Shown: piece by piece, positions 26,829-35,382 of the stretch | Layout: each line of letters starts with the position of its first letter | Numbering within the stretch: the first letter of the stretch is position 1 | Source: Streptomyces shenzhenensis | GTDB lineage: Bacteria > Actinomycetota > Actinomycetes > Streptomycetales > Streptomycetaceae | Reading direction: 5' to 3' | Length of the DNA stretch: 64,000 bases | Assembly: GCF_003688995.1 (NCBI RefSeq) | Contig: NZ_PENI01000015.1 | Coordinates: forward strand, 62,001 to 126,000 | Made by a program: the position numbers and the translations under genes | Notes under the pieces: generated by a model | What the model saw: only the letters and a program-made list of their open reading frames with translations | Databases searched by the model: none | Told to the model about the DNA's origin: nothing

Positions 26829-28000
26829 GCGGGCGCCCCGAGCCGGACGACGGCCACGAGCGGCAGGAGTCCCACGCCGGGCACGAGCCGCCACGGCGGC
26901 ACGAGCAAGAGCACACGCAATCGCACGCTGGGAACGGAACTGTGAACCACGGCCCCGACGACAAGGGCCCCGAGCGGCTCGACGGGCTCGACGGCCTCGA
27001 CCACGACGAACTGGGCCTGCGCCGGATATTGCACGCGGCGGTCGAGGACCTCGAACCCCGCGACGGCACCCTGGACCACCTGCGGCGTGCGGTGCCCGTC
27101 CGGCGGGCGCGCAAGCGGCACGCGGCGGTCGGCATGGCGGCCGCGGCCCTGTTCCTCGGCACCGCCGTCCCGGCCTTCGTGCACGTCTCCAACTCCGGCG
27201 GCACCGACCCCAACACCTCCATCGCCGGCCAGGCCTCGCAGGCCCAGGGCGGTGCCGGCCAGGGCAAGAACCCGGACGGCGGGGAAGGCAGCGCCCGCGG
27301 CGAGAGCGACAAGACCCCCCGCCCGGACAAGGGCGGCACGAAGGAGGAGGACCCGCGCACGGGAAACGCCCCCGTCAGCGGTTCGACCGGCGCCACCGAT
27401 CCCTCAACCACCGAGCGCACCGGCGTCCCGGTGTGCACGGCGACCCAGCTGGCCCAGGGCGCCGGCACCGCCGACGCGCCCGACTCCACGGGCGTCGTCT
27501 ACGGCTCCTTCCGGGTCACCAACGTCTCCGGCACCAGTTGCAGCGTCGGCGGCGCGGGCACTGTGAGCGCCCTCGCCCAGGGCGCGGCCGACCAGGCCAA
27601 GATCAGTGCGGTCCGGCATGTCGCCGGTGACGCCGCGGCCGGCCTGCCGGCCCCGTCCCAGGAGACCACCGGCCTGGTCCTGTCGCCCGGCAGCGCCTAC
27701 GTGGAGAAGTTCGCCTTCGTGCCCTCGGAGACCTGTCCCACGGGCGGCGGCACCGGCGGCTCGGAGACCGGCGGGCCGAGCGCCGACCCGAGCCCCAGCC
27801 AGGACCCGGGCAGCACCGGCGGCACCTCCACCGGCGGCACGTCCAACACCACCGCGCAGCTGCTCACCGGGGACGTCACGACCGACGGCAGCATCCAGGT
27901 GCTGCACACCCCTCAGGCGGGCGGACCGGCCGTCGCCACGACGGTGCCCAACGCCTGCGCGGGAACGGTCTACTGGACCGGAGTGCTGGCCGGGGCGTGA
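26825..28000 (+). CDS. membrane-anchored protein coupled to the sigma factor
   Basis: This 391-aa protein has a His/Glu/Arg-rich start (residues 1-50), a cytoplasmic helical part with DELGLRRILHAAVEDLEPRDG, one membrane helix at about 100-120 (VGMAAAALFLGTAVPAFV) and a long Gly/Ser/Thr/Pro-rich external region followed by a beta-rich domain with cysteines (VCTATQL, SCSVGG, ETCPTG, NACAGT). The topology fits an anti-sigma or sensor protein, but I do not see a ZAS/RsrA zinc motif. ATG 26825 overlaps the sigma stop; an internal GTG at 26942 could also be used. Co-transcribed with the sigma gene. Confidence 0.82.
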   Translation: MSGRPEPDDGHERQESHAGHEPPRRHEQEHTQSHAGNGTVNHGPDDKGPERLDGLDGLDHDELGLRRILHAAVEDLEPRDGTLDHLRRAVPVRRARKRHAAVGMAAAALFLGTAVPAFVHVSNSGGTDPNTSIAGQASQAQGGAGQGKNPDGGEGSARGESDKTPRPDKGGTKEEDPRTGNAPVSGSTGATDPSTTERTGVPVCTATQLAQGAGTADAPDSTGVVYGSFRVTNVSGTSCSVGGAGTVSALAQGAADQAKISAVRHVAGDAAAGLPAPSQETTGLVLSPGSAYVEKFAFVPSETCPTGGGTGGSETGGPSADPSPSQDPGSTGGTSTGGTSNTTAQLLTGDVTTDGSIQVLHTPQAGGPAVATTVPNACAGTVYWTGVLAGA

Positions 28001-28031
28001 CCCTCGGGGCGGGCGGCCGGGGCCCGGCGGA

Positions 28032-28823
28032 TCAGACCCCGGACGGGCTCGGGACCTTCTCCTCGTCCGGCACCAGGCCGAGCTCCGCGTCCTGGACGAA
28101 CTCCGCCTCGCGGCGCAGCAGCCGGAACCACATGAAGACCACGAAACCCGCGAAGACGAACCACTCACCGGTGTAGCCGAGGTTCTGGAACGCCTTCAGG
28201 TCCAGGCCCGAGCCGCTGGGCGCCGACGCGGGCACCGTCTTCATCCCCGAGTCGCCGTTGTCGAGCGTGATCCACGCGTCGTACATCCGGTACGGCACCA
28301 GGTTCACCAGGGACGCCGTGCTGATCGCCGCCGTCTGCCCCGACGGCAGCCCGCTCGCGGCGCTGACCCCGTTGTCGCCCGGCGTCTCGGACGCCTGCAG
28401 CGCACCGGTGACCGTGACCTCGCCGGCCGGCGGGGCGGGTGCCTTCGCCGGGTCGGCGGCGCCGGGCAGCCAGCCGCGCACCACGGGCAGCGCCTTGCCG
28501 GAGCCGGTGCGCAGCAGCGTCAGCACATAGGAACCGGTCCTGCCGTCCAGCTCCCGGTCGGGCACGAGGAGCTGCTCGCCGTAGCGGCCGGTCACGGTGG
28601 CCCGCTTGCCGGACGTGGCCTTGTCGACGGGCAGCAGCTCGGCCAGCGGACGTGCCGCCTCCGTTCTGCCCGCCGCGGCCTGCTCGGTCGCGTCACGGTG
28701 GTCCTGCACCCGGTCCTCGAACCGGCTCAGCTGCCACGATCCCATGAAGATGCAGAACGGGATGGCCAGCAGCACGAAGACGTTGATGCCCCACCAGCGG
28801 GGTGTCAGCAGAAACCGGTACAC
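28032..28823 (-). CDS. SURF1-family cytochrome oxidase assembly protein
   Basis: This 263-aa protein has one N-terminal membrane helix (RWWGINVFVLLAIPFCIFMGSWQLSRF in pieces, about 9-30), an external domain with VTGRY, VVRGWLPG and MYDAWITLDNG-type conserved stretches, and a second helix near the C-terminus (WFVFAGFVVFMWFRLL). This two-helix layout is that of SURF1/SHY1, which helps insert heme into the aa3-type oxidase. Start GTG 28823 (VYRFLLTPRWWG) has GGTGGGGG upstream. Convergent with the gene before it. Confidence 0.92.
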   Translation of the reverse strand: MYRFLLTPRWWGINVFVLLAIPFCIFMGSWQLSRFEDRVQDHRDATEQAAAGRTEAARPLAELLPVDKATSGKRATVTGRYGEQLLVPDRELDGRTGSYVLTLLRTGSGKALPVVRGWLPGAADPAKAPAPPAGEVTVTGALQASETPGDNGVSAASGLPSGQTAAISTASLVNLVPYRMYDAWITLDNGDSGMKTVPASAPSGSGLDLKAFQNLGYTGEWFVFAGFVVFMWFRLLRREAEFVQDAELGLVPDEEKVPSPSGV

Positions 28824-28945
28824 GCCCCCACGGTACGGGCTGCCGCCGCGGCTTCGGCCGCCGGGGCGCCCACAGCCGCGGAAGTTATCCACAGCCTGCG
28901 GGTACTCGGCAGCGGACGACCGGTGGGACCAGGCACTATGGGGCC

Positions 28946-30745
28946 ATGACTGGGGCCAAGAGTGAGAGCAGCATGCCGGACTGGGAAAAGCGCTTCCGCG
29001 CGCCGCGGGTGTCGCTGCCGGACTGGGCGGAGGACGCGCCCGACCGCTCCCTGTTCGTGTCGAACGCGACGGGGACGTACGAGCTGTACGCGTGGGACCG
29101 CGCCACGGGAGCGCAGCGCCAGGCGACGGCCCGGCCGAACGGCACGACGGACGGGCTGCTCTCCCCGGACGGCGCGTGGATCTGGTGGTTCGACGACAAG
29201 GACGGGGACGAGTTCGGCGTGTGGCGGCGGCAGCCGTTCACGGGCGGCGCGGACGAGGAGGCCACACCGGGCCTCGCGCCCTCCTACCCGGCCGGCCTCG
29301 CTCTCGCCCGTGACGGCCGTACGGCGATCGTCGGCCGCTCGACGGACGAGGACGGTACGACGATCCATGTGGCCCGCGAGGGCGAGGAGCCGTTCGAGCT
29401 CTACCGCCACCGCGAGTCGGCGGGCGTCGGCGACCTCTCCCACGACGGTTCGCTGATCGCGATCGAGCACACGGAGCACGGTGACGCGATGCACTCCGCG
29501 CTGCGTGTCCTGCGCCCGGACGGCACGACCGTCACCGAACTCGACGACAGCAAGGGCGGCACGCAGGAGCTGGGTCTTGAAGTGCTGGGCTTCGCGCCGG
29601 TCGACGGCGACACCCGGCTGCTCATCGGCCATCAGAGAAGGGGCCGCTGGGAGCCCCTGGTCTGGGACGTGGTGTCGGGCGAGGAGACCGAGCTGGCCCT
29701 GGACCTCCCCGGTGACGTGAGCGCGGACTGGTATCCGGACGGCGCCGCCCTGCTCGTCGCGCACAGCTTCGAGGCGCGCAGCGAGCTGTTCCGCTACGAC
29801 CTGGCGAGCCGCGAGCTGACGAGCATCCCGACCCCGCCGGGCTCGGTCTCCGGCGCCACGGCCCGGCCCGACGGCAGCGTGGAGTTCCTGTGGTCCTCGG
29901 CCGCCGAGCCGCCCGCGGTGCGTTCGACGACGGGCCGGGTGGTCCTCGACCCGCCCGGGATGACGTGCCCGCCCTCGGTCGCGGTGGAGGACGTATGGGT
30001 GACCGGACCCGGCGGCCGCATCCACGCGCTGATCCAGAAGCCGGCCGGGGCGAGCGGCCCCCTCCCCACGGTCTTCGACCTGCACGGCGGCCCGACCTGG
30101 CACGACAGCGACTCCTTCGCCGCGGGCCCGGCCGCCTGGGTGGACCACGGCTACGCGGTGGTGCAGATCAACTACCGCGGCTCGACGGGCTACGGCCGGG
30201 CCTGGACGGACGCGCTGAAGCACCGGGTGGGCCTGATCGAGCTGGAGGACGTGGCCGCGGTCCGCGACTGGGCGGTGTCCTCGGGCCTGGCCGACCCCCG
30301 CCGGCTCGTCCTCACCGGCGGCTCCTGGGGCGGCTATCTCACCCTCCTCGGCCTCGGCACCCAGCCGGACGCCTGGACGGTGGGCATCGCCGTGGTCCCC
30401 GTCGCCGACTATGTGACGGCGTACCACGACGAGATGGAGGCGCTGAAGGCCATGGACCGCACGCTGCTGGGCGGCACCCCCGAGGAGGTCCCCGACCGCT
30501 TCCGGGCCTCGTCCCCGCTCACCTACGTCGACGAGGTCAAGGCTCCCGTCTACATCTCCGCGGGGGTCAACGACCCGCGCTGCCCGATCCGCCAGATCGA
30601 CAACTACGTCAAGCGGCTCGAATCCAGGGGCGCGGCCCACGAGGTGTACCGGTACGACGCGGGCCACGGCTCCCTGGTGGTCGGCGAACGGATCAAGCAG
30701 GTCCGCCTGGAACTGGACTTCGCGAAGCGTCACCTGCCGGAGTAG
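28946..30745 (+). CDS. S9-family prolyl oligopeptidase-like serine peptidase
   Basis: This 599-aa protein has an N-terminal beta-propeller with repeated LSPDG/SHDG-type strands (about 1-340) and a C-terminal alpha/beta hydrolase domain. The nucleophile Ser is in GGSWGGY, the acid in GVNDPRCP and the histidine in YDAGHGSL. INYRGSTGYGRAW just before it is the family oxyanion segment. It should be cytoplasmic (no signal peptide) and cleave short peptides. Start ATG 28946; ATG 28973 is a later option. Confidence 0.94.
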   Translation: MTGAKSESSMPDWEKRFRAPRVSLPDWAEDAPDRSLFVSNATGTYELYAWDRATGAQRQATARPNGTTDGLLSPDGAWIWWFDDKDGDEFGVWRRQPFTGGADEEATPGLAPSYPAGLALARDGRTAIVGRSTDEDGTTIHVAREGEEPFELYRHRESAGVGDLSHDGSLIAIEHTEHGDAMHSALRVLRPDGTTVTELDDSKGGTQELGLEVLGFAPVDGDTRLLIGHQRRGRWEPLVWDVVSGEETELALDLPGDVSADWYPDGAALLVAHSFEARSELFRYDLASRELTSIPTPPGSVSGATARPDGSVEFLWSSAAEPPAVRSTTGRVVLDPPGMTCPPSVAVEDVWVTGPGGRIHALIQKPAGASGPLPTVFDLHGGPTWHDSDSFAAGPAAWVDHGYAVVQINYRGSTGYGRAWTDALKHRVGLIELEDVAAVRDWAVSSGLADPRRLVLTGGSWGGYLTLLGLGTQPDAWTVGIAVVPVADYVTAYHDEMEALKAMDRTLLGGTPEEVPDRFRASSPLTYVDEVKAPVYISAGVNDPRCPIRQIDNYVKRLESRGAAHEVYRYDAGHGSLVVGERIKQVRLELDFAKRHLPE

Positions 30746-30826
30746 GCGAACGGCCGGTTCCTGCCGGGCGGTTGGGACGGGCGCGGCCCGGTCGGTGCGG
30801 GGTGGGTTGTCCGGTTGCTGCGGGCC

Positions 30827-30965
30827 GGGTTGCTCGGTCGGTCGGGGCGGGTCGGCTGGTGGTGCGGGGTTGTTCGGCCGGTCGGGGTGGGTGGCTGGTG
30901 GTGCCGGGTTGCTCGGCCGGTCGGCCTGGGGCGGCCGGTGGTGCCGGGTTGCTCGGTCAGGTGGG
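30827..30965. repeat. imperfect tandem repeats of about 40 bp
   Basis: Units starting GGGTTGCTCGG or GGGGTTGTTCGG begin near 30827, 30867, 30906 and 30946, each followed by (C/T)GGTCGGGG and GGTGGTGC. The array fills the gap between the two convergent genes and ends inside the last codons of the RCK-protein gene. A looser partial unit lies just before 30827. Confidence 0.8.
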
Positions 30966-32870
30966 GTCGGATGGGCTGCGGTGGCGGCCCAGCAGTTCTG
31001 CCAGGCCCCGGCGCGTCGCCGCGAGTACCACCCGGTCGCCGGCGCGCAGCACATGGTCGGGGGAGGGCTGCTGCTGCCCCTCCAGCGCCAGCACCCGCCA
31101 GGCCCCGGCCCGGAAGGCCTCGGCCACGCTGCGCCCCTCCAGCTGCGGGTGCCCGTCGACCTCCACGGCGGCGACCAGCAGCACCCGCCGCTCCACGGGG
31201 ATCGCGCCCAGGATCTGCCGGCCGAACATCGCCCCGGCGAAGGCGGGCGCGGCCAGGTGGGTGACGCTGCGGCTGCGGGTGAGCGCCCCCGGATGCGCGG
31301 CCCGCAGGGTCCGGTACACGGCGGTCGCGAAGTCGTCGTCGTACAGCCGCAGCAGCACCCGCAGATCGGGGCGGACGGACCGGGCGTACAGCACGGCCTC
31401 CAGGTTCGTGGTGTCCGCGCTGGTCACCGCGAGCAGCGCATGCGCCCGGTGGATCTTGGCGGCCTCCAGCACGCCCTCCTGCGTCACGTCCCCGAGCACC
31501 ACCGGCACCCGCAGCCGGCGTGCCGTGGCGAGGCCGCGCGCGTCCGCGTCGGCCTCCACGCACACCACCGGGATGTGCAGCTCCCGCAGCCGGGTCAGCA
31601 CCCGGGTGCCGATCTTCCCCAGCCCGAGCAGCACCACGTGCCCGCCGAGCCCGCGCGGCGGCTTGCGCAGCGTGGACGCGGTCCGGAAGGTGCCGAGCGC
31701 CTCCAGCACCGCAGCCAGCAGTACCGGCAGCAGCAGCAAGCCGACCAGCCCGGACAGCAGTTGCAGGATCTGCCGGCCCAGCGGTTCGCCCAGGGCCGGT
31801 TCGTCGATCGCGAACAGGTCGAGCAGCGTCAGATAGAACGCGCCCAGCGGATGGATCCCGGTCACCAGCCACAGCGCCACGGCCAGCGCGAGCACGCACC
31901 CCACGAGCCCGGCCAGCGACCACCGCAGCCGCCGCGAGAACAGCGAGGCGAACGGCGGTACGACCCCGGTGCGGCCGGCCGGCAGCGGCGGCCCGGCGGC
32001 GTACGACACCTGCTCAAGGACGACGGCCCCGCGGCCCGTGGCGGCCGCCACGTCCGCCTCGTCGGGCAGCAGGTGCGGCCCGCGCTCCCCGCTGCCCTCG
32101 GAGCCGTCCGCGCCGGCCGGGTCGCTGCTGGTCGCCGAGAGCAGTGCCAGCGTGCACAGCCCGGGGTCGGCGACCACCCCCGGCGCGGGCGGCGGCCGTT
32201 CCACCGCGCGCAGCAGCAGCCCGTCCGTCTGGACGACCTTGCGGGTGCCGGCGACCGCGGTGGCGACCAGCGCCGGAGCGGCGGTGTCGGCGTCGGACAG
32301 CACGGTCGTCGACGCGTCGGCCGAGGAGCCGGAGTCGTCCCCTGACGCCAACGCGGCCGCCTGGTCGAGCAGGTCCTCGATGTGCTGGCCGAGCCGCCGG
32401 TTGTAGAGCCGCAGGACGAGCCGCAGCCGCGGGTTGAGCCGGCGGGCGGTGAGCGCGGCACGGATGTTGGTCTCGTCGTCGTCGTACACGAGGGCCAGCG
32501 CGGTGGCGCGCTCCACGCCCGCCTCGGCGAGCACCGTGTCGGTCGGTTCGGCCGCCTCCAACACCCGGTCGGCGCGCCCGGGTTCACCGCCTGAGCCGGT
32601 GGTGCCGAGGGCGCCGAGCGCGGTGCCGTTGCCCGCGGCCCGGCCGACGGCCGCGTTCACCCGGTCCAGCAGCGCCGCAGACGCGGCCCGGGCCCGCCCG
32701 ACGGCCGGTGGCCGCGCCGAACGGGCGCCCGCCGGCACGACGAGCGTGACCTGCGCGCCGTACACCCCGCGCAGCTCGGCGGCCAGCCGGTGCGCCAGCC
32801 CGTCGTCGCCGCACACCACCATGGGTGCGGGCGCGCCACCGGGTCCACCCTGAATCGGAACGCTCCCCAC
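30957..32870 (-). CDS. two-RCK (TrkA-N) ion-channel-like protein
   Basis: This 637-aa protein has a first NAD-binding TrkA-N domain at the start (PMVVCGDDGLAHRLAAEL, then VYDDDETNIRAALTARRLNP), two hydrophobic segments at about 320-345 and 385-405 with a short loop (LYLTLLDLFAI) between them resembling a minimal pore, then a second complete RCK (VVLLGLGKIGTRVL, TSADTTNLEAVLYAR) and a TrkA-C domain. It looks like an NAD-gated K+-type channel or its regulator. Start uncertain: GTG 32870 is used; an ATG at 32822 begins right at the conserved MVVCGDDG. Confidence 0.82.
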   Translation of the reverse strand: MGSVPIQGGPGGAPAPMVVCGDDGLAHRLAAELRGVYGAQVTLVVPAGARSARPPAVGRARAASAALLDRVNAAVGRAAGNGTALGALGTTGSGGEPGRADRVLEAAEPTDTVLAEAGVERATALALVYDDDETNIRAALTARRLNPRLRLVLRLYNRRLGQHIEDLLDQAAALASGDDSGSSADASTTVLSDADTAAPALVATAVAGTRKVVQTDGLLLRAVERPPPAPGVVADPGLCTLALLSATSSDPAGADGSEGSGERGPHLLPDEADVAAATGRGAVVLEQVSYAAGPPLPAGRTGVVPPFASLFSRRLRWSLAGLVGCVLALAVALWLVTGIHPLGAFYLTLLDLFAIDEPALGEPLGRQILQLLSGLVGLLLLPVLLAAVLEALGTFRTASTLRKPPRGLGGHVVLLGLGKIGTRVLTRLRELHIPVVCVEADADARGLATARRLRVPVVLGDVTQEGVLEAAKIHRAHALLAVTSADTTNLEAVLYARSVRPDLRVLLRLYDDDFATAVYRTLRAAHPGALTRSRSVTHLAAPAFAGAMFGRQILGAIPVERRVLLVAAVEVDGHPQLEGRSVAEAFRAGAWRVLALEGQQQPSPDHVLRAGDRVVLAATRRGLAELLGRHRSPSDPT

Positions 32871-32966
32871 GAAGGAGAAGACTGCCCCAAGAAGACGGGT
32901 GGTTCCAGCATCGGACGATCGGTCCACCGCTGGACGCCCGCACCCGTACGGGACGGTGACTGTGTG

Positions 32967-33620
32967 TCACCTCGGCGCCGCGTGCGCGGCGTTGGGGGAG
33001 TCGAGGGCGAGCGAGACGGCGAGGCCGCCGAGGACCGTGCCCATCAGGTAGCGCTGCGCCTTGAGCCAGGACGGGCGGCGGGCGAGGAAGACGGCGATCG
33101 TGCCGGCCGCGAGGACGATCCCGAGGTTGACCGCGACGCTGACCACGATCTGCACCGCGCCGAGGACGAGGCCCTGGAGGAGCACGTGCCCCCGGTCGAG
33201 GTCGACGAACTGCGGGATCAGCGACAGGTACATGATGGCGATCTTGGGGTTGAGCAGGTTCGTCATCAGGCCCATCGTGAACAGCCTGCGCGGCGAGTCG
33301 TGGGGCACGTCCCGCGGCGTGAAGACGGAGAGGCCGCCGGGCCTGAGCGCGTTCCAGGCGAGATGGGCGAGATAGGCGGCACCGGCCAGCTTCACCGCCG
33401 CGTACAGCTCGGGTACGGCGACGAAGAGCACCGAAAGCCCCAGGTTCGCGGCGAGCAGATAGGCCAGGAAGCCGAGCGCCACGCCGCCGAGGGAGATCAT
33501 TCCGGCCCGTCTGCCCTGGGTGATGCTGCGAGAGACCAGGTAGACCATGTTCGGTCCCGGGGTGAGCACCATGCCGAGGGCCACGACCGCCACGCCGAGC
33601 AGCCCGCCGGGTTCCACCAT
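32967..33620 (-). CDS. LysE/RhtB-family amino-acid exporter
   Basis: This 217-aa membrane protein has six hydrophobic segments and the family signatures LTPGPNMVYLVSRS, GRRAGMISLGGVALGF and MGLMTNLLNPKIAI. It should export an amino acid or homoserine-lactone-like compound. ATG 33620 follows GGGAGG by 6 bases. It is divergent from a MocR-type regulator and probably controlled by it. Confidence 0.95.
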   Translation of the reverse strand: MVEPGGLLGVAVVALGMVLTPGPNMVYLVSRSITQGRRAGMISLGGVALGFLAYLLAANLGLSVLFVAVPELYAAVKLAGAAYLAHLAWNALRPGGLSVFTPRDVPHDSPRRLFTMGLMTNLLNPKIAIMYLSLIPQFVDLDRGHVLLQGLVLGAVQIVVSVAVNLGIVLAAGTIAVFLARRPSWLKAQRYLMGTVLGGLAVSLALDSPNAAHAAPR

Positions 33621-33664
33621 GGGACGCCTCCCTTCTCGGATCAATACCGGTCAGCCATGAGGGT

Positions 33665-33714
33665 ATTGCCCTGCACTTTCTCGGTGCAATAAGAAAGATT
33701 GCTCTCGGTGCAAT
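33665..33714. promoter_or_regulatory. direct repeats CTCGGTGCAAT, likely MocR-regulator site
   Basis: CTCGGTGCAAT occurs at 33680-33690 and 33704-33714, 24 bp apart on the same face of the helix, with an inverted half match ATTGCCCTGCA at about 33665. MocR/PdxR regulators usually bind such direct repeats between themselves and a divergent target. AT-rich spacer AAGAAAGATT probably contains promoter elements. Confidence 0.65.
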
Positions 33715-33777
33715 TCTGTGGTGGGGTGGAGTCCGTTCGTACGAAGGGGAGTTCACGAAGGGGAGTGGGGGAGCGCC

Positions 33778-35244
33778 GTGAAGGACCGTCGCAGCGATCA
33801 CCGGAACGACCATCTGGCCGATGACCTGGCCGACCGCCCGGCCGGCCACCGAATCGGCCATCGGGCCGACGACAGGGCCGGCGTCCGGGATGGCGTCCGG
33901 GACGGTGACCGGACCGACTACCGGAGCGTCGCCGACGCGGTGGCCGAGGAGATCGGGGCCGGGCTGCTGCGTCCCGGCGACCGGCTGCCCCCGCAGCGTG
34001 AGTTCGCCCGGCGGCACGGCATCGCCGACTCCACCGCCGCGCGCGTGTACCGCGAACTGGCCCGGCGGGGCCTGACGGTGGGCGAGGTCGGGCGCGGCAC
34101 CTTCGTCCGGGCCACCGCGCCCGCCGCCGCCCCCGCGCTCACCGAACCCGCGGCCGGCCGGGTCGACCTGGAACTCAACTACCCCGAGGTGCCCGGCCAG
34201 AGCGCGCTGCTCGCCGAAGGGCTCGGCGGACTGCTGCGGCCCGACGCCCTCGGGCAGGCGCTGCGCCCGGCCGGTGCCTCGGGCACCCCGGCCCTCCGGG
34301 AGTCCGCGGCCGACCTGCTCGCCCGCGGCGGCTGGCGCCCGGACCCGGCGCGGATCCTGTTCGCCGGCAACGGCCGGCAGGCGCTCTCCGCCGCCGTCAC
34401 CGCACTGGTGCCGGCGGGTGGCCGGCTCGGCGTCGAGGAGCTGACCTACCCCGTCGTCAAGGCCGTCGCCGCCCGGCTCGGCATCACCCTCGTGCCGCTG
34501 GCCATGGACGAGGCAGGGCTGGTGCCCGAGGCCGTCGCGGACGCCCACGCCGCCGCCCCGCTGCACGCACTCTATGTGCAGCCGCGGCTGCACAACCCGC
34601 TCTCCTGCACGATGCCCGCACCCCGCGTCGAGCGGCTGGCCGAGCTGCTCGGGCGGCTCGGCGTCCCCGCGATCGAGGACGCCGTCTGGGCGTTCCTGCG
34701 CGACGACCTGCCGCCGCTCGCCGCGTACGCGCCCGACCGGACCGTCCTGGTCGACAGCCTCTCCAAGCGGGTCGCCCCCGGGCTGACCCTCGGCTACGCG
34801 GTGGCGCCCGACGACCTGGCGGGCGGCATCGCGACGGCCCTGCGCTCGGGCGGCTGGGCGCCGATGGGGTTCGCCCTGGAGGCCGCCGACCGCTGGCAGC
34901 GGGCCGGCACGGTCCGGGCACTGGTGGCGGCCAAGCGGCGGGAGGCGGCCGTACGCCAGGAGCTCGCGGGCCGGCACCTGGCGGGCCTCGCCGTGCGGAG
35001 CGAGCCGTACTCCTACCACTGCTGGTGGCAGCTGCCGCGGCCGTGGCGCGCGGACACCTTCGTCGCCGCCGCCGCGCGGCACGGCATCGGGGTGGTGCCG
35101 GCCACCGCCTTCACCGTCGGACCACAGGCTCCGCCCGCCGTCCGCCTGGCCCTGGCCTCACCACCGGCCGAGGCGCTGTCCCAAGCCCTCGCCACCCTGA
35201 CCGCCCTGGCCCGCTCCACCCCGGAGGAGGCGACCGAGAGCTGA
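33778..35244 (+). CDS. MocR/PdxR-type regulator (GntR domain fused to aminotransferase fold)
   Basis: This 488-aa protein starts with an Arg/Asp-rich leader of about 45 residues, has a GntR winged helix (VAEEIGAGLLRPGDRLPPQREFARRHGIADSTAARVYREL, in pieces) and a fold-type I aminotransferase domain from about 120. The PLP lysine is in VDSLSKRVAPGLTLGYAV, and the family sequence YVQPRLHNPLSCTM precedes it. Start GTG 33778 follows GGGGGAG. It most likely senses an amino-acid-like ligand and controls the divergent exporter. Confidence 0.93.
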   Translation: MKDRRSDHRNDHLADDLADRPAGHRIGHRADDRAGVRDGVRDGDRTDYRSVADAVAEEIGAGLLRPGDRLPPQREFARRHGIADSTAARVYRELARRGLTVGEVGRGTFVRATAPAAAPALTEPAAGRVDLELNYPEVPGQSALLAEGLGGLLRPDALGQALRPAGASGTPALRESAADLLARGGWRPDPARILFAGNGRQALSAAVTALVPAGGRLGVEELTYPVVKAVAARLGITLVPLAMDEAGLVPEAVADAHAAAPLHALYVQPRLHNPLSCTMPAPRVERLAELLGRLGVPAIEDAVWAFLRDDLPPLAAYAPDRTVLVDSLSKRVAPGLTLGYAVAPDDLAGGIATALRSGGWAPMGFALEAADRWQRAGTVRALVAAKRREAAVRQELAGRHLAGLAVRSEPYSYHCWWQLPRPWRADTFVAAAARHGIGVVPATAFTVGPQAPPAVRLALASPPAEALSQALATLTALARSTPEEATES

Positions 35245-35382
35245 CCGGCGGGCGTCGCCCTGCGGTGAGTCCGGGCCGGGGGCGGGGGTGGGTCGCCCGG
35301 ACGGCGGCGCTGGGGTCGACCGGGGGTGCGGCGGCGGTTGTGCTGTGAGGAGCGGCCGTAGCCAGGGACCAGGGAGACCGTC

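Noticed and set aside
30827..30965. The 40-bp array as a CRISPR
   Set aside because: Units are contiguous and imperfect, with no distinct spacers and no cas genes.
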